A stretch of 64,000 bases of DNA from the NCBI GenBank assembly GCA_015055615.1, contig SVHT01000004.1:1-64000 (forward strand), written 5' to 3'. Of this stretch, positions 52,062-60,813 are shown piece by piece (within the stretch, counting starts at the first letter, position 1; every line of letters begins with the position of its first letter). The translations under genes and the position numbers were made by a program. The notes beneath the pieces were generated by a model. The model worked only from the letters and a program-made list of their open reading frames with translations. It was not told where the DNA came from and ran no database searches. This DNA is from Clostridiales bacterium. GTDB lineage: Bacteria > Bacillota > Clostridia > Christensenellales > Borkfalkiaceae.

Positions 52062-52946
52062 TTAGAAAAATATGCCGTAGCCATACCCCGTATGCCCGCC
52101 TTTTTGCAAATGCTCTACGTATGCGCGTTGCAAGGACGAATACCTCGGCAAGTCACTCAGCGCAACGCCACCGCCCACGCCAAACAAAAAGGCATATACG
52201 GGCGTTTTGTCGTCGGGGTAATCTATTACGTAAAGGATATCAAACCTATCCGTAAATTGCACGATGTTCGACGTCGGAGGCAAAATCTGCTTGTTTAACG
52301 GATACAGTAGCCACGACGAGCAGACGAACGGCAAGTCGCAAAAACCGAATTTTTCCGCAAAAAAACGCCTTGCCCTTTCAATCGATGCACTGCACGAAAG
52401 GGGATCAAACGGCGCATTTACACGCGGAATATGTATGCTAAGCACCCTATCCCCGCAACGGACGGTTCTGCCGTCTTTTTCGTAACGGTCTGCGTTAAAT
52501 TCCGTAATTTCAAACTGCAATCTGCCAAGGGCGTATATCTTGCCGTCTAAAAAACGGCAATGCCAATCCCAAAATACGGTCCCCGCAACCCCACACATAT
52601 ATTTGGTTTCCCAATTTTTGAGGAAAAAGTCGTAAAAGGTATCGTGGATGATTTCCTTTTCAACACCGCGCGCGAGCATGCGTTTTTCCGCTTCCCGCGA
52701 AAGGCAAAACACCGTCAGCATTTCCGCCGTACAAGGGGGCACGCCTACGCATTTTGCCACTTCTTCAACGATAGAACGGTGTTCCGTCCCCACGCGCTCC
52801 CCTCTTTCATGCCCGTCGATAAGCGCAAAAAATTTTGCGTTTGCCTCTGCGTTTTGCGTGATTTTATCGTACGCGGAAAGGTATACTTCCTTATCCGCCT
52901 CTTCATAGGGATATTCGTTTAAAAAATTCTGCAAATACGTCCTCAT
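52062..52946 (-). CDS. GNAT-like acyltransferase domain protein (NAT_N/GNAT_C type)
   Basis: 294 aa if started at the ATG at 52946; the -10 box covers the upstream ATG at 52982, so that start is excluded, and a TTG at 52952 is possible. The C-terminal half has the pattern seen in bacterial acyltransferase-domain proteins: FWDWHCRFLDGKIYALGRLQFE near residue 150, VLSIHIPR near 185 and ERARRFFAEKFGF near 210. The N-terminal half is helical. The substrate is unknown. It appears as a single-gene unit. Confidence 0.75.
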   Translation of the reverse strand: MRTYLQNFLNEYPYEEADKEVYLSAYDKITQNAEANAKFFALIDGHERGERVGTEHRSIVEEVAKCVGVPPCTAEMLTVFCLSREAEKRMLARGVEKEIIHDTFYDFFLKNWETKYMCGVAGTVFWDWHCRFLDGKIYALGRLQFEITEFNADRYEKDGRTVRCGDRVLSIHIPRVNAPFDPLSCSASIERARRFFAEKFGFCDLPFVCSSWLLYPLNKQILPPTSNIVQFTDRFDILYVIDYPDDKTPVYAFLFGVGGGVALSDLPRYSSLQRAYVEHLQKGGHTGYGYGIFF

Positions 52947-52980
52947 ACGCAAATCGTCTTCCCCTTTTTCATTCCGTAGC

Positions 52981-53009
52981 ATTATACCACCTTTATCCGC
53001 GTTTGTAAA
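52981..53009 (-). promoter_or_regulatory. Promoter of the GNAT-like gene
   Basis: Minus-strand TTTACA (53004-53009), 17-base spacer, TATAAT (52981-52986). The transcript starts near 52974 with a ~28-base leader to the ATG at 52946. Confidence 0.7.
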
Positions 53010-53100
53010 GACGTATTTTACATTTTCTTTGTTCTTTTTAGACGGCAGAGATTTTTAAACGTCACAACGCTTGTCCTATTATTTAGTTATATATATTGTA

Positions 53101-53114
53101 CCTCGCGCGCGAGG
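53101..53114. promoter_or_regulatory. 14-bp GC palindrome upstream of the SPFH operon
   Basis: CCTCGCGCGCGAGG is perfectly symmetric and lies ~90 bases upstream of the SPFH promoter in an otherwise AT-rich gap. It could be a regulator site. Apart from this, the two flanking promoters and a stray TTGACA at 53171-53176, I see nothing in 52987-53294. Confidence 0.35.
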
Positions 53115-53204
53115 GGAAATTTTTGCTTTTTACGGCGTTTTCCAAAGTGCGTTGGTCCATGCGAAAGGACTTGACAAAATACATATATTTTTTTGAAAAC
53201 CCTA

Positions 53205-53234
53205 TTGACAAAATTCCCCATTTTGTGGTATAAT
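53205..53234 (+). promoter_or_regulatory. Promoter of the SPFH operon
   Basis: TTGACA (53205-53210), 18-base spacer, TATAAT (53229-53234), start near 53241, ~54-base leader ending in AAAGGAG before the ATG at 53295. Confidence 0.8.
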
Positions 53235-53294
53235 TTTACAAAATACGGCTTTGAAGTATTTTTTCCACAAAAACAAATAAAAAAGGAGATAAAA

Positions 53295-54647
53295 ATGAGT
53301 GAAGCTATTGTAAAACACATTAGCTGGGTTCCCCAAAACCAGCAAATCATAGGTTACAAATATCCTGAAAGAGATATCCCGACGAATTCCATTTTGGAAG
53401 TCAAACCAGGACAAGTCGCTATTCTCGTTCAATATTCGGAAGAAGGCACTGCAGCAAAAACTTTCCCCGCAGGCAGATATCAGCTTGAAACCTCACTCCC
53501 CGTAGGCGAAAAGAAGGGCTTTTTCAGAAGACTTTTCAGTAAGGCAACGGGAACGAATATTTATCAGTGCGATATTTATTTCTTCCTCGCAAAGACCAAA
53601 TTTACGACGCTCGAATGGAGCACGAAACAAGGTCCGATTAGTTGCGGATATGTAGATTTCAAAATTTTAAAAGGTGATTCCGACGCCGAAGCCGAAGCAA
53701 CCACCCAAATTTACATTACATTGAAGGGCGGCGGCACATACGGGGCTCATCTTGTTTTTGATGAATTTGACGATCCCGATACCATCAAAACGATCGTCGA
53801 AAATATCATGAGTAACACGAATATCCTTACGACGGATAAGGTTGAAGAGATAATGACTTCACGTATTGTTCAAAACATCAGCAATGCGTTCGGTGATCTC
53901 GTAGGGCAAGTTGGCTCGGATATTTTTAACCTCGGTAGATATTTCAATCAACTTTCCTCCGTAATGAAGGATAAACTCACGCCCATCTTAAAAGAATACG
54001 GTATCGAACTTGATTTCTTCGCAATCGATCGGTTGAATTATCCCGACGACGTTAAAGCTGAAATCAAAGAATACGAACAAATGAGAAAAGAGCGCATCGC
54101 AGAATACAACAAGACGATGGCTGAAATCAAAAAAGAACGTTACAAAAATCTTACCGAATTCGAAAAGAGACACTACGAAAACATTGCCGATGACGAAATG
54201 CGTAGAACCTATGGCTATATGCAAGACCAGCAAATCGGAGTTATGCGTACAGCAGCGGCAAACGAAGGTATGGCTGGCACGTTTATGGGCGCAGGCATGG
54301 GCTTAGGTATGGGCGTCGGCATGGGCGGCGTATTTGGCGCAGGCATGAACAATATGGCGCAAGGCGCTATGGGTAACGCCCCCCAGATGGGTATGGGAGC
54401 TCCTCAGCAAGCGGCTCCGCAAGAAACCTGCCCTCAATGCGGCGCGGTAAAACAACCGAATACCAATTTCTGCAATAATTGCGGATACGCTTTCGGTATT
54501 AAATGCCCCGACTGTGGCACTATGCTCCCGACGGGCACAAAATTCTGTGGAAATTGCGGACACGCTTTTGAGCTGAAATGTCCTAGCTGTGGCACTACGC
54601 TGCCTGTTGGCACGAAATTCTGTGGCAACTGTGGCACTAAATTGTAA
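53295..54647 (+). CDS. SPFH-domain protein with three C-terminal zinc ribbons (YdjI-like)
   Basis: 450 aa from the ATG at 53295 with AAAGGAG. The SPFH/band-7 domain spans about 25-290 (ILEVKPGQVAILVQYSEEGT; KTIVENIMSNTNIL), followed by a charged helix (EQMRKERIAEYNKTMAEIKKERY) that would form coiled coil. A Gly/Met/Ala-rich linker (about 345-395) leads to three zinc ribbons, each CxxC-x(11-12)-CxxC (CPQCG...CNNCG, CPDCG...CGNCG, CPSCG...CGNCG). There is no transmembrane helix. Same architecture as B. subtilis YdjI. SPFH proteins scaffold membrane patches. First gene of a five-gene operon. Confidence 0.88.
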   Translation: MSEAIVKHISWVPQNQQIIGYKYPERDIPTNSILEVKPGQVAILVQYSEEGTAAKTFPAGRYQLETSLPVGEKKGFFRRLFSKATGTNIYQCDIYFFLAKTKFTTLEWSTKQGPISCGYVDFKILKGDSDAEAEATTQIYITLKGGGTYGAHLVFDEFDDPDTIKTIVENIMSNTNILTTDKVEEIMTSRIVQNISNAFGDLVGQVGSDIFNLGRYFNQLSSVMKDKLTPILKEYGIELDFFAIDRLNYPDDVKAEIKEYEQMRKERIAEYNKTMAEIKKERYKNLTEFEKRHYENIADDEMRRTYGYMQDQQIGVMRTAAANEGMAGTFMGAGMGLGMGVGMGGVFGAGMNNMAQGAMGNAPQMGMGAPQQAAPQETCPQCGAVKQPNTNFCNNCGYAFGIKCPDCGTMLPTGTKFCGNCGHAFELKCPSCGTTLPVGTKFCGNCGTKL

Positions 54648-54659
54648 GGAGGTAAAAAA

Positions 54660-55361
54660 ATGGCTAATAAAAATAAAGTAAATAAACTTTCGTTAATTAT
54701 CATCGGCGCAATTTTTGCGCTTTGGAACTTAATTGTATTCACGTGCTTTAAGTTTAAGGAATCCTATCCCCCCTTCTGGGCGTCTTACGCATTCGTTACC
54801 GTAGCGTTTGCCGTCGTATGCGCGGTTGCGTGGTTCGTATTTATGAAGAAAGGCGACACACTTAACACCCTGTTACCCTTCTACTCAACGACGTACACTT
54901 ATCTTATTGTAACCTTTATCTTTAACAATATCGTTATGTTATTGTCCAGACGCGTTCTTAGAAGCGTTTTGTGGTCCATTATCCCTAACGCCATTATTAT
55001 CGTAGCGTTCATTATCGTTTTTGTTTTGGTATACATGGGTGCGTCCCACATTAAAGGTCATGAAAACTACGTTGCGGCAAAGGTTAGCAACATCAAAGAA
55101 ATGGCTTATTCGGTAAACGCTTTGACGTACAAAACCACCGATGCAGCCGTTAAGAGCAAACTGGTCGCTCTGCGTGACAAAATTAAAATCAGCGATCCTT
55201 TGAGCGGGGATAGAGCAGTAGAAATCGAAGGCGAAATCAAGGCGCAAATCGAAACCATCGGTTCCCTCCTTAGCGACAACGCGGATAGCGCAACTGTTAT
55301 CAGTGCAATCGACGACGCTTATAACATGGTCAAACTTAGAAACGGCCTTGGTGGAAAGTAA
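54660..55361 (+). CDS. Four-helix membrane protein with cytoplasmic coiled tail
   Basis: 233 aa, ATG with AAGGAGG. Four hydrophobic helices at about 10-28, 42-62, 78-98 and 108-130 (for example LIIIGAIFALWNLIVF; AIIIVAFIIVFVLVYMGA). The last ~100 residues are soluble and helical (KVSNIKEMAYSVNALTYK), facing the cytoplasm by charge. I recognise no family. Twelve bases after the SPFH stop and 11 before the next ATG, so part of the same transcript. A likely membrane partner for the SPFH protein (inference). Confidence 0.8.
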   Translation: MANKNKVNKLSLIIIGAIFALWNLIVFTCFKFKESYPPFWASYAFVTVAFAVVCAVAWFVFMKKGDTLNTLLPFYSTTYTYLIVTFIFNNIVMLLSRRVLRSVLWSIIPNAIIIVAFIIVFVLVYMGASHIKGHENYVAAKVSNIKEMAYSVNALTYKTTDAAVKSKLVALRDKIKISDPLSGDRAVEIEGEIKAQIETIGSLLSDNADSATVISAIDDAYNMVKLRNGLGGK

Positions 55362-55372
55362 GAGGTTACACC

Positions 55373-56167
55373 ATGGATAGCTTGGTTTTTAGATGCGGCA
55401 TCTGTGACGCCGTCCTTACAAACGTAAACATCTTCACGAGATCTGGTTTTTGTCCCTCATGTAAAGATACCATGGTTCTCCCCCGCGAAAAGATTAATTC
55501 CGCGCCGCAAATCGTCAGCGATGCAGAAACCGCGGTCAGGGCGTTTGAAGACAGAAACTTTGAACTTGCTTTTAAGAGCGCAACGACCGTTCTTGAAAGC
55601 GCCTACGATAACCTTCCTTCTAAGTTTATCGAAGCCTTTCATAAGGCGTATTTGGCTCCCACGAAGAGCAGAGATTTGCTGGATAAATTTTTCAATGAAA
55701 TATTGAACGGAGTCGAAAGCGACCCGGACGAAAGAAACGCAATCAAAAGACTTTTCTTGAAATGTCCTTCGTATGTCGGCGAATACGAAAACCAAATTCT
55801 TCGTTACGTATCAAAAGAAGACCCTACGAGTATCGCCACTTTCATGGACGCTTTTTGTCCGATAACGATTGCAAAGAAACCCGACATGGATTGGTTGACG
55901 GATGAAATGGTTGCCATTTATTGCGATTTATCGGCAAGAGTAGCCTTACCCAAAACCTGGTATGCGCTTTTCCAGCATATCAGCTTAAACCCCGACTCCC
56001 CCGAAAAGACCGGCGCCTTCTATTTGAAGACGAAGACGAAACGGTACTTCGAAACTATCGTTTTAGGTATCGAAAAGATTTATTCGGCAATCGGGAACGA
56101 ACAACTCAAGCAGAAATTCCTCTCTGCGCTCATCAAAAAGAAAGAAATTTTTATTTCTAAAATGTAA
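55373..56167 (+). CDS. Zinc-ribbon helical protein of the SPFH operon
   Basis: 264 aa; the ATG follows AAGAGG. The first 35 residues form one zinc ribbon: CGICDAVLTNVNIF then GFCPSCKDT (cysteines 8, 11, 27, 30). The rest is predicted all-helical, with a repeated look of short antiparallel helices (AFEDRNFELAFKSATTVLESA; FIEAFHKAYLAPTKSRDLL), possibly a TPR-like solenoid. No catalytic motif is visible. A third zinc-ribbon-bearing component in one operon argues for protein-protein contacts or a shared sensing mode. No known family. Confidence 0.78.
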   Translation: MDSLVFRCGICDAVLTNVNIFTRSGFCPSCKDTMVLPREKINSAPQIVSDAETAVRAFEDRNFELAFKSATTVLESAYDNLPSKFIEAFHKAYLAPTKSRDLLDKFFNEILNGVESDPDERNAIKRLFLKCPSYVGEYENQILRYVSKEDPTSIATFMDAFCPITIAKKPDMDWLTDEMVAIYCDLSARVALPKTWYALFQHISLNPDSPEKTGAFYLKTKTKRYFETIVLGIEKIYSAIGNEQLKQKFLSALIKKKEIFISKM

Positions 56168-56185
56168 TTAAAGGAGAAACAAAAA

Positions 56186-57859
56186 ATGGCAGAAGTACAA
56201 GTCTCTACTGTAAGTTTGAACTATTTGGAACGGGCGATTGACAATGTTCATAGAAACGTTGTAGCCGTGAGTGCTCACGTTGCGCAAGTTGACCAGCGCG
56301 TTGCGCACGTTGACGCTGAGCTTCAAGCGCTTCAACGCGAAGTTGTAGAAATGGTTGAAACGATGAACAGACAGTTCGCTCTTCAACGCGCCGTTACCGA
56401 AATCATTCGTGTTAGACAAGAAGTTGAACAAAGATTCGGTCACCATCAACAGGTTCGTGACGCTATGCTCGGTATTTTGCAGGCGGTTGATAGCGGTATC
56501 GTATCGCAAGAATCTATCGGCAGAGTCAGCGAAGAATTGATGATCAATACCCCCGAATACTGGCTTGCGCCCTGCGTGGTTGCGCTTGCATACTGGATCC
56601 AGAACGACAAAGCAATGGCGTATAAAGCGCTCAAAGTCGGCTTTGACAGAGATTCTGAAAAAACCAGCTTGTTGTTTGCAATTATTTGCAGAAGAAACGG
56701 TCATACCGACGCTTGCTTTAAGTGGTTGCAGTTGTATCTGAGCCAACAAAAAGCGAAGGATATGAACCAGAACGTAATGGCGTTCGTAGAAGCGTACGCA
56801 AACGGTATCTTCGGTAACGATAAGGACAAGATCTGTGAAGATACCATCACGAGCTGGATGGACGAATTGAAGGAAGTTCCCGGTTTCGATGAATCGCAAA
56901 AGAGCTATTGGAAGAAGTTCTTCAACACGAAGGGCTTGCAGGCAAGATATCGTTCCGACGCGTACACCGTTTTGAGTGAAATGAGTAACGATTTCGGTAA
57001 AATCGACGCGTTCGTTGGGAGAATTACCTCCGTTCATAACAAGGGCGGCGCTAAGGACCAGATCTTCGAAAAACTGTATGCAGAGCTTACGCCTGAAGAA
57101 ATTAAGAAGTTGAGAGAAGCTGTTGACGCTAACCTCAAGAGACTCGTTAAAGAATACTCCAGCGATGAAGAAACTGCTTTGAGAGACGAAGAGTTGAAGT
57201 ATGATTTGATTAAGCGTTACGAAGGCGACGAAAAACGTGCGGTTAGAGAAATTGAAGCCCTTCAAAGAAGCAGATTCTCTGCTCCCGTTAACTTTGCGCA
57301 GAGACTTCAAGATGCGATTTTGGACGAATCCACGCCCGATTCGATCGCAGGCAAAAAGACGGCTATTTACTTGCTCAAAGAATATATCATTGACGCGTAC
57401 TCGGAATATATTACCGAACACAAAGACGCTTATCCCGAAACGATTGATTTACATATCAACAAGAAAGTTGCTTTGGATCAGCAGTTGTTCCAGAAATATA
57501 ACATTCCTTCGGTTAAGTGGGCGGCTAAGACGAACAACGGTGAAAACCTTGACCAGATGAAGAAAGGCGTTCAGACGGCGTATAAGAAAGCGGCAGATTC
57601 CGCTATCGCGCAGGTTAAACCCTCCACCGGTAAGATGGTTGCAGTTGCTATTTTCACCCTCGGTATCGGTGCGCTTGTGATGAGTAAAAACTTCAAGAAA
57701 CGCAGCGCTGAAATCACGAACAAGTATGATAAAGCTTGCAAAGCACAGGTTGCTAGACTTGACGCTGCTGTTAGCGCAAGAGTTGACGTTAACAAGCTTG
57801 TAAACGATTTTGTATCTCAAGAAGGTTGGGATAAACTTGAAATTAAGGGAGGTATGTAA
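56186..57859 (+). CDS. Long coiled-coil/TPR-like protein with C-terminal membrane segment
   Basis: 557 aa, ATG with AAAGGAG. Residues ~15-85 form a strong coiled coil (AHVAQVDQRVAHVDAEL and so on). Residues ~110-190 look TPR-like (AMAYKALKVGFDRDSEKTSLL; ACFKWLQLYLSQQK). A long helical middle follows. A single hydrophobic stretch at about 482-500 (GKMVAVAIFTLGIGALVM) is flanked by basic residues, likely a membrane anchor or hairpin, then ~55 charged helical residues. Arg is written mostly as AGA, unlike the neighbouring nadE or epimerase genes. No family recognised. Eighteen bases after the zinc-ribbon gene. Confidence 0.8.
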   Translation: MAEVQVSTVSLNYLERAIDNVHRNVVAVSAHVAQVDQRVAHVDAELQALQREVVEMVETMNRQFALQRAVTEIIRVRQEVEQRFGHHQQVRDAMLGILQAVDSGIVSQESIGRVSEELMINTPEYWLAPCVVALAYWIQNDKAMAYKALKVGFDRDSEKTSLLFAIICRRNGHTDACFKWLQLYLSQQKAKDMNQNVMAFVEAYANGIFGNDKDKICEDTITSWMDELKEVPGFDESQKSYWKKFFNTKGLQARYRSDAYTVLSEMSNDFGKIDAFVGRITSVHNKGGAKDQIFEKLYAELTPEEIKKLREAVDANLKRLVKEYSSDEETALRDEELKYDLIKRYEGDEKRAVREIEALQRSRFSAPVNFAQRLQDAILDESTPDSIAGKKTAIYLLKEYIIDAYSEYITEHKDAYPETIDLHINKKVALDQQLFQKYNIPSVKWAAKTNNGENLDQMKKGVQTAYKKAADSAIAQVKPSTGKMVAVAIFTLGIGALVMSKNFKKRSAEITNKYDKACKAQVARLDAAVSARVDVNKLVNDFVSQEGWDKLEIKGGM

Positions 57860-57860
57860 T

Positions 57861-58136
57861 ATGTCGGAATTGGACATGGAAAAAGATGTAACATTGGACG
57901 AAATGGAAGTTGGAGCGCCCGAAGAAATGCTTGACGGCGGCGACGATTTCGGCTTAGACGAATTTGCAGCTGACGCTTCGGAAACGCTTGAAGATGCTCT
58001 TGCTGAATATGCCTCTGCTGACGTTACGGCATACGAGGAAGTTGGCATGGAAAAGATTGCTAGTTGTTTCCCCGATTGGTCTTTAACGCCGGAAGAAATG
58101 TTCAAGGCAGATGAATCCAACAAGAAGAACAAGTAA
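57861..58136 (+). CDS. Small acidic protein, last gene of the SPFH operon
   Basis: 91 aa from the ATG at 57861, which overlaps no upstream codon but starts one base after the TAA of the previous gene; AGGGAGG lies at good spacing. The first ~55 residues are dominated by Asp, Glu and Met/Leu (MEKDVTLDEMEVGAPEEML, then DDFGLDEFAAD), the end is basic (KADESNKKNK). There is no transmembrane helix. It may cap or regulate one of the larger products. No family recognised. Confidence 0.75.
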   Translation: MSELDMEKDVTLDEMEVGAPEEMLDGGDDFGLDEFAADASETLEDALAEYASADVTAYEEVGMEKIASCFPDWSLTPEEMFKADESNKKNK

Positions 58137-58154
58137 TCAAAAGAACTAATTATA

Positions 58155-58219
58155 ATAAGCCCGCGCAGAACTGCGCGGGCTTATTTGCCATAAAAAGGAC
58201 GGCAATTTGCCGTCCTTTT
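58155..58219 (+). terminator. Double terminator after the SPFH operon
   Basis: Two consecutive hairpins: a 14-bp stem (58155-58168 with 58171-58184) and a 12-bp stem (58193-58204 with 58208-58219) ending in TTTT. Together they close the operon and separate it from the minus-strand nuclease genes. Confidence 0.85.
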
Positions 58220-58357
58220 GACTTTTCATATATCCATCCGACTTAGGTTAAATTATCAAAAATAGGGCACATTATGCGCCCTTACTCCTTGAAAAGCAAA
58301 GCCCTATAACGCTCACCAACTTTATAGAATATGTTAAACGCAAGTTGAATTATTAAA

Positions 58358-58852
58358 TCAATTACATTCTTCTGTAACTTCATTACCATTTTTGAAAATC
58401 TTATCAATTAACAATTTATATACATTATTCTTACCATCCCGTTTTATCAATATCATAATTCCCAGCCCATACATATAGGAGTATTGAATACTTGTTAATT
58501 TTTTCAAGCGATCCTCATCCTTTTTTATGCAATCTTGCCTTGCACAACATTTTTTCATCTCTATACACAGTAAATTATCATCAATTCCTCTCTTATGCAC
58601 AATCAAGTCTACTACTATATTTTTCTTCTCAAGACTTTTAATATTGCGTCTAATTGTACGATTATATTCAACATCAACGTAATATTCTCGGTAAATACCT
58701 TTATTTAATTCTATCGCAAGATAATGCGCAAATTTAGCGCAAATACAACGCTCGCTTAAATCATATTCAATTAAGTATCTTTCATTTTTATTGAAAGCAT
58801 CAATTGCGCTATTCATAATATCTATCATTATTTTTTCTTTTGTTTCATCCAT
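58358..58852 (-). CDS. Putative PD-(D/E)XK nuclease-like protein
   Basis: 164 aa. A short core shows IVVDLIVHKRGIDDNLLCIEMKK at about 77-99, where the Asp and the E-x-K fit the PD-(D/E)XK catalytic core, with a helix and strand following. The N-terminal 70 residues are helical (YLIEYDLSERCICAKFAHYL). AT-rich, with a TTG-rich and AAA/TTT-heavy codon choice unlike the operon upstream. Second gene of a pair with the 607-aa protein, 22 bases downstream of it. It could also be a non-catalytic member. Confidence in the fold is moderate. Confidence 0.65.
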   Translation of the reverse strand: MDETKEKIMIDIMNSAIDAFNKNERYLIEYDLSERCICAKFAHYLAIELNKGIYREYYVDVEYNRTIRRNIKSLEKKNIVVDLIVHKRGIDDNLLCIEMKKCCARQDCIKKDEDRLKKLTSIQYSYMYGLGIMILIKRDGKNNVYKLLIDKIFKNGNEVTEECN

Positions 58853-58874
58853 CTTTATTATCCGTATACACTCA

Positions 58875-60698
58875 TTATAAATTTTTTAAGTATTCTATAA
58901 TATTGTACATTCCTTTCTTATTTGGAATACGTTTATTTGAATCCAACAAATAATTGTTAGCTATAATATTATCCAACATTCTATTGGGCAAAATTTGCGC
59001 ATTATGAGATATATTCAATCCGTCTTTATGAATATAAATACAAATTTTATATATCCAATTACATGTATCCTTCATCTCAAGTAATAGTATAATATCTGCA
59101 TTTTCGAATGGTTGATTTTCTTTTAATGTGCAAGAAACTGAATATTTTTTTTGAGAAAATGCCTCGAGATCAAAAGGTGGTCTTCCCTCCATAATCTCCA
59201 ATGGCTCACACGGAAAAAATACTAGTTTAGGAATAGATGTCGTTTCTTGGGGAATAATATAGCATTTTTCATTTCTATTTGCGTAATAATATTCTCCATT
59301 AAAAAGCATTAAGTTTTTTTCAGATTTCAAAGCATAAAAAGATGTTGGTGTTTGGTTCTCAATTGAAAAATCAATTTGGACGCATTTAGTCTTAGTAAAA
59401 GAGCAATCTATTATTTTTAAATCTATCCCTTTTGCAATTTGAGTTGACCTCCGACACAAATAAGTATTTTTAAAAAAACATCCCTCGGATTCTCCTATTC
59501 GATGTTCGCGCCTCTTAAACGACAGAAAATTAGGAGAGTAATAAAATTTTGCCCCATGTTTACACTCAAAGTAAAACTTTTGAGAAGAATTTGTTGGGAT
59601 TAAATAGGGCTCTATAGTATTATTTTTTGACCAATATACACTCATCCACGAATTGGCAATATTATCTTCTTGATAATAAAGTGTATAGCGTTTTTGTATA
59701 AGTAATTTATTACGCGAGACATCTTCCGCAGAAACCCATGAAAACTCTTTTCCAGATAATGTCTTTAAATAAGCAAAGATTTTATTGATGACTTCTGATA
59801 GCGATGTGTCTGTCAAGGTCTTCTTTAAACATATTTCAATCCCATTGGTGATCCCTGTTTTAGATAAGCCCTTCTCTCTTATACGTATAAGTGAAATATT
59901 AAGATTTTCGACAATAAGATTTTTTTGATTTTCAATTTTTCTTTTCTTTTTATGCCAAAAAACCCCATCGTATTCAATCGCAACGTTATATTCAGGAAGA
60001 AACAAATCCAGCTCATAGTTCTTATTCTCAAACTGTATTTTATAGCGATGAATAACTTGTATATTATTTGTTTCTAAAAAAAAGCAAATTGCTTGCTCGG
60101 GAAACGAAGTTCCCGATATATTATGTTTAAGACTTTGAATAGACATTTGGAAACTTCCAATATATCCTTTCCACCAATATTCTTCAATAGAATTTAAAGG
60201 AACTTGTTTAGGGTCAACGGAATTTTTTTCATAGTCCCAATATTTTTCAATCATTTCGGGAAAAGCATCATAAATACTGATAATTTTCTTTTCTCCTTGT
60301 CCTTTTATACAACCACAAGTACGAGCAGACCTTTTCAATATTGAATCATAAGATTTCACAACTTCATTCCCACAATCACATTTGCAGTTAGCATATAATT
60401 TTCTGTTTTCATCTCGAAAAAATGACAATAATGTAAGATTGAAAATTTTTGTGTTAATTTTAGCTTCAAGGAAAAAGGGGATTTCCATCGTCGTTTTTTG
60501 AAAGTTTAAAAAATCACTATAGCTACCAAAGAAAAAGTTCTTTTTCGACCAAGGATATGCCGTATATTTTCTAAAGCATTTTCCGTTTTCAATACTGTAA
60601 AAAAGTTCAGCAAACTCTTCTATTGAAGTAAAAATATCAGCGTCCTTTATTTTGTCCCACTCTATCAATAAGAATCGATTTGTTAAATCGCGTGTCAT
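58875..60698 (-). CDS. Large zinc-ribbon protein with Vsr/DUF559-like endonuclease domain
   Basis: 607 aa from the ATG at 60698, with AGGAGAGG upstream. In order: a helical N-terminal region; a zinc-ribbon CKCDCGNE...CGCIKG near 105-130; a WW-rich DUF4379-like segment (EYWWKGYIGSFQMSIQ near 175); and an endonuclease-like domain at ~200-290 with YELDLFLPEYNVAIEYDGVFWH, which carries the Asp and Glu-x-Asp of the Vsr/DUF559 fold. The ~300-residue remainder is unrecognised, with a few Cys/His. AT-rich relative to neighbours. Together with the next gene it looks like a DNA-targeting accessory pair beside tmRNA; defence is inferred. Confidence 0.65.
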   Translation of the reverse strand: MTRDLTNRFLLIEWDKIKDADIFTSIEEFAELFYSIENGKCFRKYTAYPWSKKNFFFGSYSDFLNFQKTTMEIPFFLEAKINTKIFNLTLLSFFRDENRKLYANCKCDCGNEVVKSYDSILKRSARTCGCIKGQGEKKIISIYDAFPEMIEKYWDYEKNSVDPKQVPLNSIEEYWWKGYIGSFQMSIQSLKHNISGTSFPEQAICFFLETNNIQVIHRYKIQFENKNYELDLFLPEYNVAIEYDGVFWHKKKRKIENQKNLIVENLNISLIRIREKGLSKTGITNGIEICLKKTLTDTSLSEVINKIFAYLKTLSGKEFSWVSAEDVSRNKLLIQKRYTLYYQEDNIANSWMSVYWSKNNTIEPYLIPTNSSQKFYFECKHGAKFYYSPNFLSFKRREHRIGESEGCFFKNTYLCRRSTQIAKGIDLKIIDCSFTKTKCVQIDFSIENQTPTSFYALKSEKNLMLFNGEYYYANRNEKCYIIPQETTSIPKLVFFPCEPLEIMEGRPPFDLEAFSQKKYSVSCTLKENQPFENADIILLLEMKDTCNWIYKICIYIHKDGLNISHNAQILPNRMLDNIIANNYLLDSNKRIPNKKGMYNIIEYLKNL

Positions 60699-60733
60699 AT
60701 CCCTCTCCTTTTGAAGCCAAACCATTTTTTCTA

Positions 60734-60762
60734 ATTATACTACACAATTCAACCTTTTTCAA
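60734..60762 (-). promoter_or_regulatory. Promoter of the nuclease pair
   Basis: Minus-strand TTGAAA (60757-60762), 17-base spacer, TATAAT (60734-60739), ~30 bases before the ATG. Confidence 0.75.
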
Positions 60763-60781
60763 TACTTTTTATAAAATAAAC

Positions 60782-60808
60782 AACCCAAGTTGAAGTTCAA
60801 CTTGGGTT
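60782..60808 (-). terminator. Terminator after tmRNA
   Basis: A 13-bp perfect stem (60782-60794 with 60796-60808) is drawn with a minimal loop (a 3-5-base loop after opening the innermost pairs); the minus strand then runs into a T-rich stretch. Directly past the tmRNA CCA end. Confidence 0.65.
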
Positions 60809-60813
60809 TAATT

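Noticed and set aside
56168..57421. 417-codon minus-strand frame opposite the coiled-coil gene of the SPFH operon
   Set aside because: The plus-strand gene fits the operon spacing and has a ribosome site; the antisense product is Phe/Arg/Asn-rich and structureless.
58137..60813. Integrated element with ssrA attachment duplication
   Set aside because: No integrase and no second copy of the ssrA 3' end near 58.2-58.4 kb was found, so a site-specific insertion cannot be claimed.
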